A program made the translations under genes and the position numbers. A stretch of DNA of 64,000 nt from NCBI GenBank assembly GCA_037127315.1, contig JBBBDQ010001611.1:1-64000 (forward strand). Direction: 5' to 3'. This DNA comes from Ascarosepion bandense (lineage: Eukaryota > Mollusca > Cephalopoda > Sepiida > Sepiidae). Shown one piece after another: positions 23,170 to 35,845 of this stretch. Under the pieces are notes generated by a model. It was not told where the DNA came from, searched no databases, and saw only the letters and a list, made by a program, of their open reading frames with translations. Position 1 is the stretch's first letter, and each line of letters starts with the position of its first letter.

Positions 23170-24371
23170 GCATTGTGTATAATGTTATTTCAGTGTTGTG
23201 TATAAAATGCTTAAATGTTTGAAATAAGACAATTTTGTATATTTTCATTCTTTCTTCCATCTCATTAATGTGTTAGGATATCATGGATATATTAACGCCT
23301 ATAGTGGACTTTGAATAGTTGAGAATACCAATATATTTTCTCTCTTTTCAAGCACTCCATTAATAATGATAATGCTACTCTAATATTGTTCTGAATTCAC
23401 TTTTTGTTATTTATCGAATGGACATATAGAAACAACGCTAAAACAATCATTAATATAACATAAGAATTTATGGAAACTAATGGGAATCAATGGCTCATTT
23501 TCATATTTCATTTCTGACCAGTAATATTTGAGAAAACTAAATTCCACACAGTTAACAGGTGTCACTAGCTATCTTCATAAGTACATAGATTCCAAATGAA
23601 CTGAAAGTATTGTGCAAAGAGAGAAAAGCAAAATTGGTGGAGAATCAGGTAAAGCTTTTGATTCGTCAACATGAGAAAAAAAATCTCATAATAACTGTGA
23701 TTCCTCGGAAAAACTCTGTGTTCGGACTCTACTCTCGGCCACCCGGTGTCTATTCCCTTCTTGCTATCACTTTCTCTTTCTTTGTTTCTTTCTCTCTCTC
23801 TTTCTGAGTCCCTCCTAAGAAAATAAGAAAATAAGAAAAAGTTACAAATTACCTATCCCTGGGTTCGAATCCAGTGTCCGTCTATATCCGTTTAACGTGT
23901 GTGCAACTAGAAACACTTACAGTTTTACAACAAAATAAAAATGTTTAAAGAGTTATTTAGTTTAAAGCGATTAATATTTGATGTTCTTGAATAATTTTTT
24001 TTAGAGATATATCATCAAATCATTTTATGCGTTGATTGCGATTAATCTGGGCACAGAATTTAATAATATATTTGTTAAAGTCCATGAATTATAGACCATT
24101 TGATAAAGGACTGACAATTTTTCACAAATCACAAATCACAGATGCTTTATTAATACCAATAAATTAGAGGCCTAACATAAAAAAAATGAAATGAGAATGA
24201 ACACTAATAAAATTCTCATACATTTTCCCGTCCAAATGAAATGTATATTTCATAAACCATATTTCTCTAAATTCACTGTCGGTGTCGAAATAACTTTTAT
24301 ACATCATTTGATATGTTAAAATCAGTGATAGAAATAAGAACAAAACGTTAAATTCAAATCAACAATCTACT
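23170..24371 (-). repeat. Conserved 3' flank of gene 3 unit
   Basis: It is homologous to 3170-4322 and, reversed, to 54880-56110. It includes a CT-rich tract near 23780-23805 and the B-box remnant near 23863-23875. No gene is recognised. Confidence 0.7.
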
Positions 24372-24377
24372 TTTATT
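24372..24377 (-). terminator. Gene 3 polyadenylation signal AATAAA
   Basis: AATAAA on the minus strand lies about 62 bases past the gene 3 stop codon. Confidence 0.8.
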
Positions 24378-24438
24378 TTGCACATTGAAATATTACAAAA
24401 GCAAAATGAAAAGTAATCATGTCCATTATTTCAATTGT

Positions 24439-24874
24439 CTATGACTCATTGCTGCCTTCAGCATCGGCATCGGCGGCAGCTTCTGTGGCTGTCTCCTCAG
24501 TCACTTGAACATCTTCACCAGAACCTTCTTGCTGTTCCTCAGCGATGACGTTGCTTACTGAAAAGAAACAAAAACATTATTAATTATATAATAGTTTAGT
24601 TAAAAATACTTTTTCACTGTAAAATGTAATGTGATTATTTATTAAATTTGTTTTTATATTTGGAATATATATTGTACATATTAAATGAAAACTCTTTCAG
24701 AATTTCTCAAAAGAACATTTTGTGCAAAGCAGTTACAATTCAGTTAAAAAAAATAAAAGAAAGCTGATAAAATATGTAAAACATTTATGCATAACTTAAA
24801 ATATATTTATTATTCGTACCTGCGAAGGCAGTAAAGACGCAGAGAGCCAAAAGAAAGATGAGTTTTCCAGACAT
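24439..24874 (-). CDS. Gene 3: small secreted acidic peptide, Gly30 form
   Basis: Coding exons are 24874-24820 and 24557-24439 with a 262-bp GT-AG intron. The 57-residue product has the same signal peptide as the other copies. It differs from genes 1 and 2 at residue 30 (Gly for Ala, giving QQEGSGED). The codon at residue 24 is GCT, where the other copies have GCA. It pairs head to head with gene 4, which has the same Gly30. Function unknown. Confidence 0.87.
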
Positions 24875-25417
24875 GATGATCTGTAAAAAATATTCAAAAT
24901 AATTAATAATATATAATAATGGTATAAAAAGTTTTCAAGGCCCTCACTCATTCGCAATAGTCAAGGTAGTTATATTGAATTTCTTTATAGGTAATAACTA
25001 ACATTTTTCATTATCATTTATTAATATGAAGGGCGACATATAAATTGAAAACATTATTGATTTTATTTATTATCTGTTAGCACGTGTTTACGTCAAAAAA
25101 TAAATTGTCCTTTCCGGTCATATCCGGTAAATATCTAAATATATGACTTCGATTATCATGTGCTGTAATGTTGGACATGCAGTTGACATAATCAATAAAC
25201 GTTCAGCGTGGGAAAGCAGAGCCGAGTTCAATTTCTTATCAGGTTAGTGTCATTCATTTACGCACAAATTTCTTAAGGCTATCATTGAACGAAATGAGAC
25301 ATGAACGTTGAAGCCTGTCACATCCGTAGCTACCAATCAAACATTTCTCTATTGCAGTACAAAAATGACCTATTTCTCCATATATAAGGAATCTGTGGAA
25401 AATTGACGTTATATATA

Positions 25418-25419
<2 letters not shown>

Positions 25420-25455
<36 letters not shown>
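25420..25455. repeat. (CA)n microsatellite in gene 3 intron 1
   Basis: An uninterrupted CA tract at the intron-1 position where all copies have one. Confidence 0.95.
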
Positions 25456-25460
<5 letters not shown>

Positions 25461-25657
25461 TACACAAATAAACAGAAAGACAAACACACACAGAGATGAT
25501 ATTCATTGATTTAACTTAAAGTGTAATTGGTAAGACATCGGAAAAAATAAACCTTCATGAAATACAGATTCCTATTTTAGCAAAACTCTCTGAATATAAA
25601 ATTGTTCACAAATGTAAATGTAAAGAAATAGCGATAATAATAATTGTATTGACTTAC

Positions 25658-25753
25658 TTTGTGGTGCTGTGTTGTGGGAACACAAATTGGCGATTCAACA
25701 GTTGAACGTTGTCAAAGAAAGTGACTTAGATGTGAGAGAGCCCGATTTTTATA
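25658..25753 (-). promoter_or_regulatory. Gene 3 TATA box and noncoding exon 1
   Basis: TATAAAAA is at 25753-25746 (minus), and exon 1 ends at 25658 before GTAAGT. The block is 96 bp, as in the other copies. Intron 1 is 24881-25657. Confidence 0.75.
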
Positions 25754-25889
25754 GCAGAATATCTACGTGACTTACGTTAATTCCCTTTGTTGTCTTATGA
25801 AAGGTTTAGTACTTTTCAATAAAGAATTCTCTTTGGTATGTTAAGAAGGGGTTTAATCTTTATTTATATATGGCTAGCCACCAGCCTTT

Positions 25890-26794
25890 GTCCTTTATTA
25901 AGATTATTTTACCAAAGTACTTTAAAGTATTTCTTATTTATTCTTAAATCGGATATATTTCAACGTGTGTCTATGTTAATACGTCATTAACCTTTACTGA
26001 ATTGGATTTTACGAAAGCACAGTAAAGGGTTTTTGATGTGAAAAGTAGAAGTATATATTTGATCCTCAGATAAGAAGACTCGAAAATAATTTTCAAAATA
26101 TCATGATGAAATATTTGATTTAGTTATTTTGCAGATTTAATTATTGAAAGACTAACAAAAATTCAAATATCTTTTAACTTATTCGATATTTCAACGAAAC
26201 TTGCTTATATTTGTTGTTTGATATTAGTTGCCAAATTCTTAACTATTCATTATTAGAATGCTTTTCTCCCAAACGTCATTCAAAGATCATGTTGACGTCG
26301 GCAGATGATGCAAAACACTTGAGCTTTGACTCCTTGTACATACCATGGTTCTTGAAGATATTAACGATCATGGCTCCCCGCGACATTCTTATATTTTATA
26401 ACGCCTAAAAACTTTTGTCTTTTCAATATCTATCCAACTCCTGATTCCGACAGTTATTTACACGATCTCGTTAATATTGTTTCATACTGTTTCTTTCTGT
26501 TCCTATTTCTTTCCAATAAATTTACCGCCAATTTTTTCGATCCGTCTTTCTCATATCTAAATTTAATCTCTAACTGATATTAAGTATAAATATCGTCTTC
26601 ATTTTCATTTTTCTTAAAACAAAGGAATATCTATAGTATTCCCAGCACTCCTCTGTAAAAACACATTCCTGGTTTTACGAAATTAAAGTTCTTAGTCAAA
26701 ATTGATTTTATTAATTGAACGCAAAATTTGTTGGAAAGTGTAAATAATCAATTATATTTCCCACCATTTTACTCACCCATTTGATAAAAAATGC
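25890..26794 (-). repeat. Unit 5' flank (F3 and F2) of gene 3
   Basis: It carries the F3 and F2 blocks in minus orientation and is the mirror of 29690-30680 upstream of gene 4. It ends at the 5'-truncated LINE insertion at 26795. Confidence 0.85.
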
Positions 26795-28470
26795 TATTCT
26801 TCAATACCCCCACCAATCAACGTGTTTGATGTCCTCAACTCCGCAGCGGACAAGGCTGAATGCTTTGCCCGTAGATTCTCGACCAATTCTTGTCTGGATT
26901 CTTCTGGAGTCCAGACACCCATTTACAATCTACAACTGAGGACCGCTTGAATGACGTCCACATCCCGCCCTCGCTGATTTCTAGCATAATATCAAAATTT
27001 GACCCTCACAAACCGAGTGGTGGGGACGGAATCCCACACTTCCTCCTGCTTTCCAGCCTGTTGGAAGTCTTCTTCTCTGGTTCTAATATTCAAGAACAAT
27101 GGTGAACCCTCGGACCCCGCAAATTACCGCCCTATCAGCCTTCTTCCGATGTTCGGCAAAGTGTTCGAAGTCATTATCAATGCCGAGGTCGTTCAGCGTC
27201 TCACGGCCCACGAGCTACTATCGGACAAACAGTATGGCTTCCGCTTCACCAGGTCTACTGATGATATGCTAACGACCATCACTGAGTATATATACTAGGC
27301 TATCGACAAGAATGGTGAAGCCCGAACTGTCACCTTGGATATCTCTAAAGCATTCAACAGAGCATGGCATGCTGGCCTTCTACGGAAACTGCGAAGCTAC
27401 GGTATTACTGAACTTTTGTTGTACTTAATCCAGTCATTCCTCTCCAACCGCACACTGAATGTGGTTTTAAACGGACATGCCTCCCAGAACTACCCTACAA
27501 ACGCAGGTGTCCCCCAAGGCACTATCCTAGTTCCTCCGCTCATGTACGCCGAGGATACCACAGCATTTGATCGCCACGATCAAAAATCTGGTGTTCATGA
27601 CAACGCGAACCTCGCGGCTGAGCTTGAAAAGGACCTCCAATCCGTGGTGGATTGGGGTAGGAAATAGCTCGTAAAATTCAATTCTTCTAAAACGAAGCTG
27701 CTGTCAATTAACCACTACAGACTATCTCACCTCCCTCCCATTAGCATCAAATAGTAAAACACTACGCCTGCTTAGCCTGATACTCTCAGCGGACCTCAAG
27801 TGGAATGACTACGTGGAATCCATTGCTAAATCCGCTGCTATGAAAGTCGGCTCTCTGTGCAGGTCCCGGAAATTATTTCCGCTTGAATCTATCCTGCACT
27901 TATACAAATCTACCATCCACCCGTGTTTTGAATACTGTTGACACATCTGGTCGGGTGCACCTGCTATTCTCCTCGGGCTTCTTGACAAAATACAGCGAAG
28001 AATCTGTAATGTGATTGATACCGACTTAGCTGACCGCCTGCAGTCACTCTCTAACCGGCGTGACGTGGCTTCCCCTGTGCCTCTTCTGTAACTAATTTCA
28101 TGCCTTCTGCTCTGATGAACTTAAATCACTGGTGCAACCTAGGTGTGAGTTTGCACGAGATACTAGATTGGCAACTCGCTCCCACCCTTTTACAGTGAAA
28201 CCGATGAAATTTAACCGCAATTTCTACTACAAGTGCTTCTTTTCTCGCACTTCCCGCCTGTGGAATTCCCTTCCGCATGCTTGCTTACTCGACGGCTATA
28301 ACCAGGAATTTAAATGTAAGGTCAATAGACACCTCCTAACACACTAACCCTCCCATTCTCTCCAACTCTCCACCTATGTACATCATAACTCGTCTACCGT
28401 CATGTGTAACACCCTGCGCTATAGTGGCAGTGGAATGCCTTGCTTGGGGTGACATGATTTAAAAAAAAAA
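26795..28470 (+). mobile_element. Jockey/CR1-like LINE, 5'-truncated
   Basis: It inserts after AAAAAATGC of block F2 and ends in a poly(A) run (28461-28470) before the flank resumes with AACTGTGACA. The 5' truncation point, just before TTCAATACCCCC, is the same as in the fragment at 5915-6368. It encodes the reverse transcriptase and the C-terminus with stops and a deletion. Confidence 0.85.
26999..27667 (+). pseudogene. LINE reverse transcriptase remnant
   Basis: The first frame (26999-27298) has SSLVLIFKNNGEPSDPANYR and SDKQYGFRFTRSTDDML. After a stop and a new frame at 27335, TLDISKAFNRAWH (motif A) and GVPQGTILVPPLMYAEDTTA follow. A deletion fuses motif B directly to motif C, removing the LFLIYINDL segment, and YADD has become YAED. 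The enzyme could not work. Confidence 0.85.
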
Positions 28471-28740
28471 AACTGTGACAATATTAAATTGTTTAAGCCT
28501 CTTTTTGCTTTAATAAACAATATAAATTAAAGACATTATAGACTAAAAAAATACACATTCGGTTATTAATGCAATTTTAAATGATCTATTTTAATTTTTG
28601 AAATTGTAATAATTTATAAAGTTTCAAAAAATATTTTCAAAATATTTCAAATACTTTTAGATATTGGGCTGTTACGTTATTAATTAAAGACTATATTTAC
28701 TAATAGAAAATTGGAAATTTTAACACAAGTCATCGAGCCA
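28471..28740 (-). repeat. Unit distal 5' flank resuming after the LINE
   Basis: It contains TTTGCTTTAATAAACAATAT and GCTGTTACGTTATTAAT, shared with 15300-15510 (same orientation) and with 38880-39110 and 51420-51680 (reverse). It ends at ATCGAGCCATC, where LINE-derived sequence begins. Confidence 0.7.
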
Positions 28741-29060
28741 TCTAGCCCATATTGTTTTCCTAGAACTCTATAACATCTTCCATTTGTGTGGAGGGACTGT
28801 CATTTCAATTCCTGTCTTACCTGTTTTCATGTACAAGTTTTTACATCGGTTTGAAAAATCTTGTTTTGTCTGTAGAGTCTTGATCTTTTCTCATAGACTT
28901 TAGTTCTATTGTCTTATTTATTTTTTCCTTAGTTGATAGGATTAGTGATTCCTGAATTTATTGCATTTGCAATATTACTGATCATTTCGATGACTGACGA
29001 ATCTGTTAAAGAGTTTCTTTTGCGTACATATCTTAAAGCAACTACCGGAGAAATATCTGT
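28741..29060 (-). mobile_element. R2/R4-like LINE 5' fragment
   Basis: It matches 35645-35850 and 50465-50760 (all minus orientation) at shared text such as CCCATATTGTTT and GACATCTTCCATTT-like sequence. It lies at the centre of the head-to-head pair of genes 3 and 4. No open frame is left. Confidence 0.6.
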
Positions 29061-30680
29061 TAGGAATTTACGCTAGATTTTTAGTTGATTGAAGTTAACA
29101 CAACTTAAGCAGGTACATCTACTCATTTTCGAAAACCAAATTCAATTTTCTATTTCCAGTAAGTGAAATATTTTTTGTGTATTTATATTATGGATTAGAA
29201 TCTAAAAGTTTACAATGTTTTTTAATTTTTCAATTTTTCTACCATTTTTGTGCGATTGAAGCATTTGAAAAAAAAATCAATTCTTGGTTTTAAAACTTTC
29301 AAAATTGGAATATAAATCTGTAACATATAATTTTTAGAAACTTAGCAAATTTAATGTTGAATTAATGAGATTTACACAAGTATTACTTCTTTATAGCATA
29401 AAATTGAGAATAAAATTATTTCTTATAGACAGTGTTGTACATTCTGGCCATTCCCTTGTATTTGACAACTTGATGACATCTCGACAGTTGTAGGGAAAGA
29501 TAAGTGTATGGGGACCGGAAATTATAAAAATATCAAAATCATTTCCAGTAACAAACAGTGAAACACATGACTTTTTCATGGACACATTTGCATTAATAAT
29601 CGAAATATTATTTTTTTAATTTATAATGTCTTTAATATATATTGTTTATTAAAGCAAAAAGAGGCTTAACTAATTAAATAATATCATAGTTTCATTGGAT
29701 TTTTTATCAAATGGGTGGGAAATATAATTGATTATTTACACTTTCCAATAAATTTTACGTTCAATTAATAAAACCAATTTTGACTATGAACTTTAATTTC
29801 ATAAAACCAGGAATGTGTTTTTACAGAGGAGTGCTGGGAATACTATAGATATTCCTTTGTTTTAAGAAAAATGAAAATGAAGACGATATTTATACTTAAT
29901 ATCAGTTAGAGATTAAATTTAGATATGAGAAAGAAGGATCGAAAAAATTGGCGTTAAATTTATTGTAAAGAAATACGAACAGAAAGAAACAATATTAACG
30001 GGATCGTGTAAATAAATGTCGGAATCAGGAGTTGGATAGATATTAAAATGACAAAAGTTTTTAAGCACTAAAAAAGATAAAAATGTCGTGGAGAGCCATG
30101 ATCTGTGATATCTTCATGAAACACGGTATGTACAAGTAGTCAAAGCTCAAGGTTTTCAATCATCTGCCGACGTCAGCATAATCGTGGAGTAAAAAGTCTT
30201 TGAATAACCTTTGGGAGAAAGGCAATCTAATAATGAATAGTTAAAAATTTGGCAACGAATGTCAATCAAAATCTGGTGAGAAATGAAAAGATAAGATAAG
30301 AATCTGTCAAACAACAAAAAAATGTAAACAAGTTTCTTTGAAATATCGAATAAGTTAAAAGACACTTGACTATTTGTTAGTCTTTCAATAATTAAATCTG
30401 CAAAATGACTAAATCATATATTTCATTAAGATATTTTGACAAGTCTAAACGAAAAGATGTTTTCGATTCTTCTCATCTCAGGATCAAATATATAATTCTA
30501 TTTGGAATTTTCAAAACAAAAACTCATTACTGTGTATTCGTAAAGTCTAATTCACAAACAGTTAATGACGTATTAACATAGACACACATTGAAAAATATC
30601 CGATTAAAGAATAAATAAGAAATACTTAAAAGGCCTTTGGTAAAATAAATCTTAATAAATGACAAAGGCTGGTGGCTAGT
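29060..30680 (+). repeat. Unit 5' flank (F1, F2, F3) of gene 4
   Basis: F1 (29060-29590) begins TTTACGCTAGATTTTTAGTTG and recurs at 38262-38815 and 50765-51365. F2 (29690-29960) and F3 (29960-30680) follow in order. There is no LINE in F2 here, so it represents the empty site for the insertions at 6368 and 26795 and for that at 6614. Confidence 0.8.
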
Positions 30681-30886
30681 CAATGTTTAAGCAGAAATAA
30701 ATAAATTGGCACAAATAATCATAAACAACCTATTTGAAATATGAAATGAACTAAAACATATTTTTGTCAAAAATAAGTAAAGATTAAACCCCTTCTTAAC
30801 ATTCCAAAGAGAATTCTTTATTGAAAAGTACTAATCCTTTCATAAGACAACAAAGGGAATTAAAGTAAGTCATGTAGATATTCTGC

Positions 30887-30982
30887 TATAAAAATCGGGC
30901 TCTCTCACATCGAAGTCACTTTCTTTGACAACGTTCAACTGTTGAATCGTCAATTTGTGTTCCCACAACACAGCACCACAAA
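30887..30982 (+). promoter_or_regulatory. Gene 4 TATA box and noncoding exon 1
   Basis: TATAAAAA is at 30887-30894, and exon 1 ends at 30982 before GTAAGT. The 96-bp spacing is conserved. Intron 1 is 30983-31766. Confidence 0.75.
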
Positions 30983-31172
30983 GTAAGTCAATACAGTTAT
31001 TATCATCGCTATTTCTTTCCATTTACATTTGTGAACATTTTTATATTCAGACAGCTTTGCTAAAATAGGAATCTGAATTTCGTGAAAGTTTTTTTTTTCC
31101 GATGTCTTACCAATTTAAATTTAAGTCAAATCAATGAATACCATGTGTGTGTGTTTGTGTTCATGTTTATTT

Positions 31173-31177
<5 letters not shown>

Positions 31178-31226
<49 letters not shown>
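31178..31226. repeat. (GT)n microsatellite in gene 4 intron 1
   Basis: The longest uninterrupted GT tract among the intron-1 microsatellites of the five genes, about 49 bp. Confidence 0.95.
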
Positions 31227-31228
<2 letters not shown>

Positions 31229-31772
31229 TATACTTAACGTCATCTTTCCACAGATTCCATATATATGGAGAAATAGGTCATTCTTGTACTGCAATAGAGA
31301 AATGTTTGATTGGTAACTGCAGATGTAACAGGCTTCATCGTTCATGTCTCATTTCGGTCAATGGGAGTCTTAAGATAGTTGTGCGTAAATGAATGACACT
31401 AACCTGATAAGAAATTGAACTCGGCTCTGCTTTCCCACGCTGAACGTTTATTGATTATGTCAACTGCATGTCCAACATTACAGCACATGATAATCGAAGT
31501 CATATATTTAGATATATACCGGATATGGCCGGAAAGGACAATTTACTTTTTTGACGTAAGTAGGTGCTAACAGATAATAAATAAAATCAATAATGCTTTC
31601 AATTTATAAGTCGCCCTACATATAACTAAATGATAATGAAATATATTAGTTATTACCTATAAAGAAATTCAAGATATCTAACTTAACTATTGCGAATGAT
31701 TGAGGCCCTGCGAAACTTTTTATACCATTATTATATATTATTAATTATTTTGAGTATTTTTTACAGATCATC

Positions 31773-32210
31773 ATGTCTGGAAAACTCATCTTTCTTTTGG
31801 CTCTCTGCGTCTTTACTGCCTTCGCAGGTACGAATAATTAATATATTTTCAGTCATGCATAAATATTTTACATATTTTATCAGTTGTCTTTTAAACGTTT
31901 TTAACTGAACTGTAACTGCTTTGACAAAAATGTTCGTTTCAGAAATTCTGAAAAAGATTTCATCTAATATGTAGAATATATATTGCAAATATAAAAACAA
32001 ATTTAATAAATAATCACATTACATTCTACAGTGAAAAATATTTTTTAACTAAAACTATTATATTATTAATAATGTTTTTGTTTCTTTTCAGTAAGCAACG
32101 TCATCGCAGAGGAACAGCAAGAAGGTTCTGGTGAAGATGTTCAAGTGACTGAGGAGACAGCCACAGAAGCTGCCGCTGATGCCGATGCTGAAGGCAGCAA
32201 TGAGTCATAG
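31773..32210 (+). CDS. Gene 4: small secreted acidic peptide, Gly30 form
   Basis: Coding exons are 31773-31827 and 32092-32210, with a 264-bp GT-AG intron. The product is 57 residues and identical to gene 3 (Gly30). It has synonymous changes of its own (TTT for Phe14; GCT for one Ala of the AAADADAE run). The 5' UTR splice acceptor is at 31766, six bases before the ATG. Function unknown; secretion inferred. Confidence 0.88.
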
Positions 32211-32271
32211 ACAATTGAAATACTGGACATGATTACTTTTCATTTTGCTATTGTAATGTTTCAATGAGCTA

Positions 32272-32277
32272 AATAAA
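32272..32277 (+). terminator. Gene 4 polyadenylation signal AATAAA
   Basis: AATAAA lies 62 bases past the stop codon, as in gene 2. Confidence 0.8.
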
Positions 32278-32279
32278 AG

Positions 32280-32911
32280 TAAATCGTTGATTTGAATTTA
32301 ACGTTTTGTCCTTATTTCTATCACTGATTTTAACATATCAAATGATTTGTAAAACTTATTTCGACACCGACAGTGAATTTAGAGAAATATTGTTTATGAA
32401 ATATACATTTCATTTGGACGGGAAAATTAGTGAGATTTTTATTAGTGTTCATTCTCATTTCATTTTTTTTTTTTTTTGTTATCTTGGGCCTCGAAATTAT
32501 TATTGTTAATAAAGCAATCTGTGATTTGTGAAAAATTGTCAGTCCTTTCTCAAATTGTCTATATTATGTGGACTTTAACAAATATATTATTAACCTATGT
32601 ACCCAAATTAATCGCAATCAACGCATAAAAAAACATTGATGATATATCTCTGAAGAAACATTATTCAAGAACATCAAAAATTAATCGCTTGAAACTAAAT
32701 TAACTCTTTAACTTCGTTATTTCGTTGTAACAATGTTCTAATTGCACACACGTTAATCGGATGTAGACGGACACTGGATTTGAACACTGGGATGGGTAAT
32801 TGGAAGATATCTATGCGTGCATATATGTTTATTCCCAAAACAACCAACATTTTCTTCTTTACTTTGGAGGGGCTGAGAAAGAGAGAGACAGAGAGAGACA
32901 GAGAGAGAGAC

Positions 32912-32944
<33 letters not shown>

Positions 32945-33015
32945 AAGAAATAGAAAGTGTGAGTAGGAGGGGAATAGACACCTGGTGGGCCGACAGTAGA
33001 GAGTCCGAACACAGA
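32280..33015 (+). repeat. Conserved 3' flank of gene 4 unit
   Basis: It corresponds to the flank downstream of genes 1, 2, 3 and 5. It holds the B-box remnant (32755-32800, -) and a (GA)n/(GACA)n tract at 32876-32946. It ends abruptly at the 3' end of an R2/R4-like LINE at about 33020. Confidence 0.7.
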
Positions 33016-33779
33016 GTGGCAGGGAAATATTTATGTAGTATATAATTGTCAGTCAAAGCCAAAATGTTTCATAGTTGAAAATAGAGGTAGTTTTATCAAT
33101 TTGAAGGGCATGTTGACCAATGTATATGATTGTTTTTCTCATATTGGTTTATTAATTGCAATTCGTATGACTTTCTTTCATCATGATTTGAGTTCTGCTC
33201 TGTCCCCACAACCTACTAAGTCTGCAGAAAGACATAAGTCAGTTAGTGGAGTGTTGTTATGGCTACATTTCATTAGTTTTTTATCTCAAATATTGGGAGA
33301 TATTATGCAGGTCGTTTTGTGTTGTTATGGCTCCATTTCATATGTTTAATATCGCCCTAACATCATTCGCGTTAACATAGACAAAGGTCTCCTTAGTTTG
33401 TGGGCTGTATTGAACAACATAATTTTTGTATATCTCTTAAACTGGGGTTTCAAGGGATTCTATCAATGTATTTCTTGTTCCATTCTTTATCATTTCAAGT
33501 GCTTCCACACTCACTGTTACGATACTTGTTTTCAATTTCTACATTTTTCTCTATCAATTTCAAGGTTTCTATATATTTGTATATTACAATCCGCTGAACA
33601 ATCCATATCAATTAATAAACAGGATTTTTTTGTTGGTTTTTAAAAATAAAGTCCGGCCTTTTTCATTTCTGTAACCGGTGCTGGGTGATGTTTATACTAG
33701 TGTTTGTTTATATATTTCCATAGTGTTTGCACATTGTCCAGTGTAAATATTATCCCATTCCATCGCGTTGATTTTTATA

Positions 33780-34193
33780 TTAATTTAGGGCAAGTACAGA
33801 ACATCCTGAGATTAGATGGTCTATTGTTTCTTGGTATTTATCACAGAACCTGCATTTTGAATCAACATTATTATGTAAAATGTTTGCCAGAATGTTCCTC
33901 GTGAAAAGACATTGGTCTTGCGCAGCAAGAATAAAGACTTCAGATTCAGATTTTAATCCAAATGCACGTAACCATCGATGAGTATTAACTTTATGAACAT
34001 TGGGTTTATTAGTAAGTTCTGGATATTTGCCATGCAGATGTTTGTCTTGCCAGCGTTGTTTCATCTGTTCAGAAGCATTATCCTTGCCTTTTTTTTTCAT
34101 ATTTTTGTTGCAATAATATTTTTGGATTTTGTTTAGATTTTTTAAAGAATCTACTAAATATAAATTTTGTTTGTATTTCTTGCCTTCTTTCAT
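33780..34193 (-). pseudogene. R2/R4-like LINE C-terminal domain
   Basis: This 137-residue frame contains KQRWQDKHLHGKYPEL, NPNVHK-type text, LTRNI-like sequence and an intact CCHC-type knuckle CRFCDKYQETIDHLISGC (C-X2-C-X7-H-X4-C). This is the best preserved example of that domain in the window. In R2-group elements such knuckles precede the restriction-like endonuclease. Confidence 0.75.
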
Positions 34194-34925
34194 TATTGAA
34201 TATGTTTCTTTCTGTTTTCATGTTTTTTAACCTTATCCATGTTGTTTCTTGTTATGTTAGTAAGCCAATAGTTTTTGACTTGTATGAAAATTCTAGCTGA
34301 ATAAGACCTTTTCCTCCTTCTTTAAGGCGGTATGTATATGCGGTCTACGTCAGTATTTGTATGATGTATCTAATGTTTAGAAAGAAGCTTTCTTGTCTTA
34401 GAATCCTTTCGTCGGATATCATTTAGAGTCCAGTTCAAGATTTTGAGGCTGTATTGGACCACTTGCATGGCAAGGTTATTGATGTCCATAAATTTGTTTT
34501 GAAAATTCAATTCTGTTTTTAATATCAGTTGTAGCCTTTTATACTACTATTTACGCACTATTTCTTTTATTTTTTTCATGGCGAATTTTTTCACTCTCAT
34601 TTAAACATATGTAGTCATAAGCTCCATCTTGCTCTAATGCTTGTATTGTTACAGCATGGTCCAAGCTTATTTGTAGTGATCCTCATAAAACTGTAGCTCT
34701 AGCACATTTATTCAAACTGAATGTTATTCCAATATCTTCACTGAAACATTTTACAGTTTGCAAAAGACCTTCTAGGACATTGTCATTCTTAGCATACAAC
34801 TTAAATCATCTATGTAAAATAGATGGCTTATTTTCTTTTGAGCTATTTTATAACCACATTCTGTCTTGTTAAATTGACTGGTTGATGTTATTACTGATAT
34901 GCAAAACAGTAAGAGAGACAAAGAG

Positions 34926-35123
34926 TCACCTTGAAATACATTTGTTGTTTATTTCACCAGACTTATAAGTTCCAATTTTATGATTGAGGTAAAGGGTTGT
35001 TTTCCACGTCAACGTACATTGTTTGATGAAATTGATGATGACTGCTGATACCTTGTACATATTTAAAATCTTTAAGTTCCAGTAATTTAATACACTACTG
35101 AATGCCTTACGATAATCTATCAA
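34926..35123 (-). pseudogene. R2/R4-like LINE reverse-transcriptase fragment
   Basis: It starts MIDYRKAFSSVLNYWNLKI, where IDYRKAF is reverse-transcriptase motif A, then KVSAVIINFIKQCTLTWKTT, also present at 49742-49999. The frame then degrades. Confidence 0.7.
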
Positions 35124-35845
35124 GGCAGTACTAAGATTTACATTTGCATAGAATCAGGTTTCCAAAACCCCCATATTAATAAATAATTGATTTTTACATC
35201 TGTAAAAATCCATGTTTGCTCACTTTTTTCAAGCTGTAGTATGTCATTTCCTTCCAATAAGAATATATCTGTTTTGTTAAAATAGATGTTCATAGTTTGC
35301 ATTTAGTCGGAAAGCATGTAACTGGTCTGTAGTTTTTCGTATAATTTGTGTCACGAATCTTGGGTAGATGAAAGGTAATTTCTTTGGTCATCTATGCAGG
35401 AATTTTAGTGGAATTATGAACAATTTCTTGAAGATTTTGGCTAGATTTCTATGTGCTGCATTTAAATAATATAGCTAAAAGTTAGGAATTTTATTTATTC
35501 CTGGAAATGTTCACTTGTGTGCTTTTTCAGTTTTCATGTAAAATCCTCTACTCTGATTCCAGCCCATGTCTGTTCTGATTTATTTTTCATTCGTTCAATC
35601 ACTTGCGCAATCCAGTTTGCTTCTTTATGATGTTCTTTAGGGCAAGCCCATATTGTTTATCTAGAACTGTATGACATCTTCCATTTCTGTGTAGGGACGG
35701 TCATTTCTATTCTTGCCTTACCTACTTTCCTGTAAAATTGCTTTGCATCGGTTTGAAAAATCTTCTTTTGTCTGTAGAGTCTTGAACTTTTCTCATAGCC
35801 TTCAGTTCTATTGTCTGATTTATCTTTTCCTTAGTTGATAGGATT

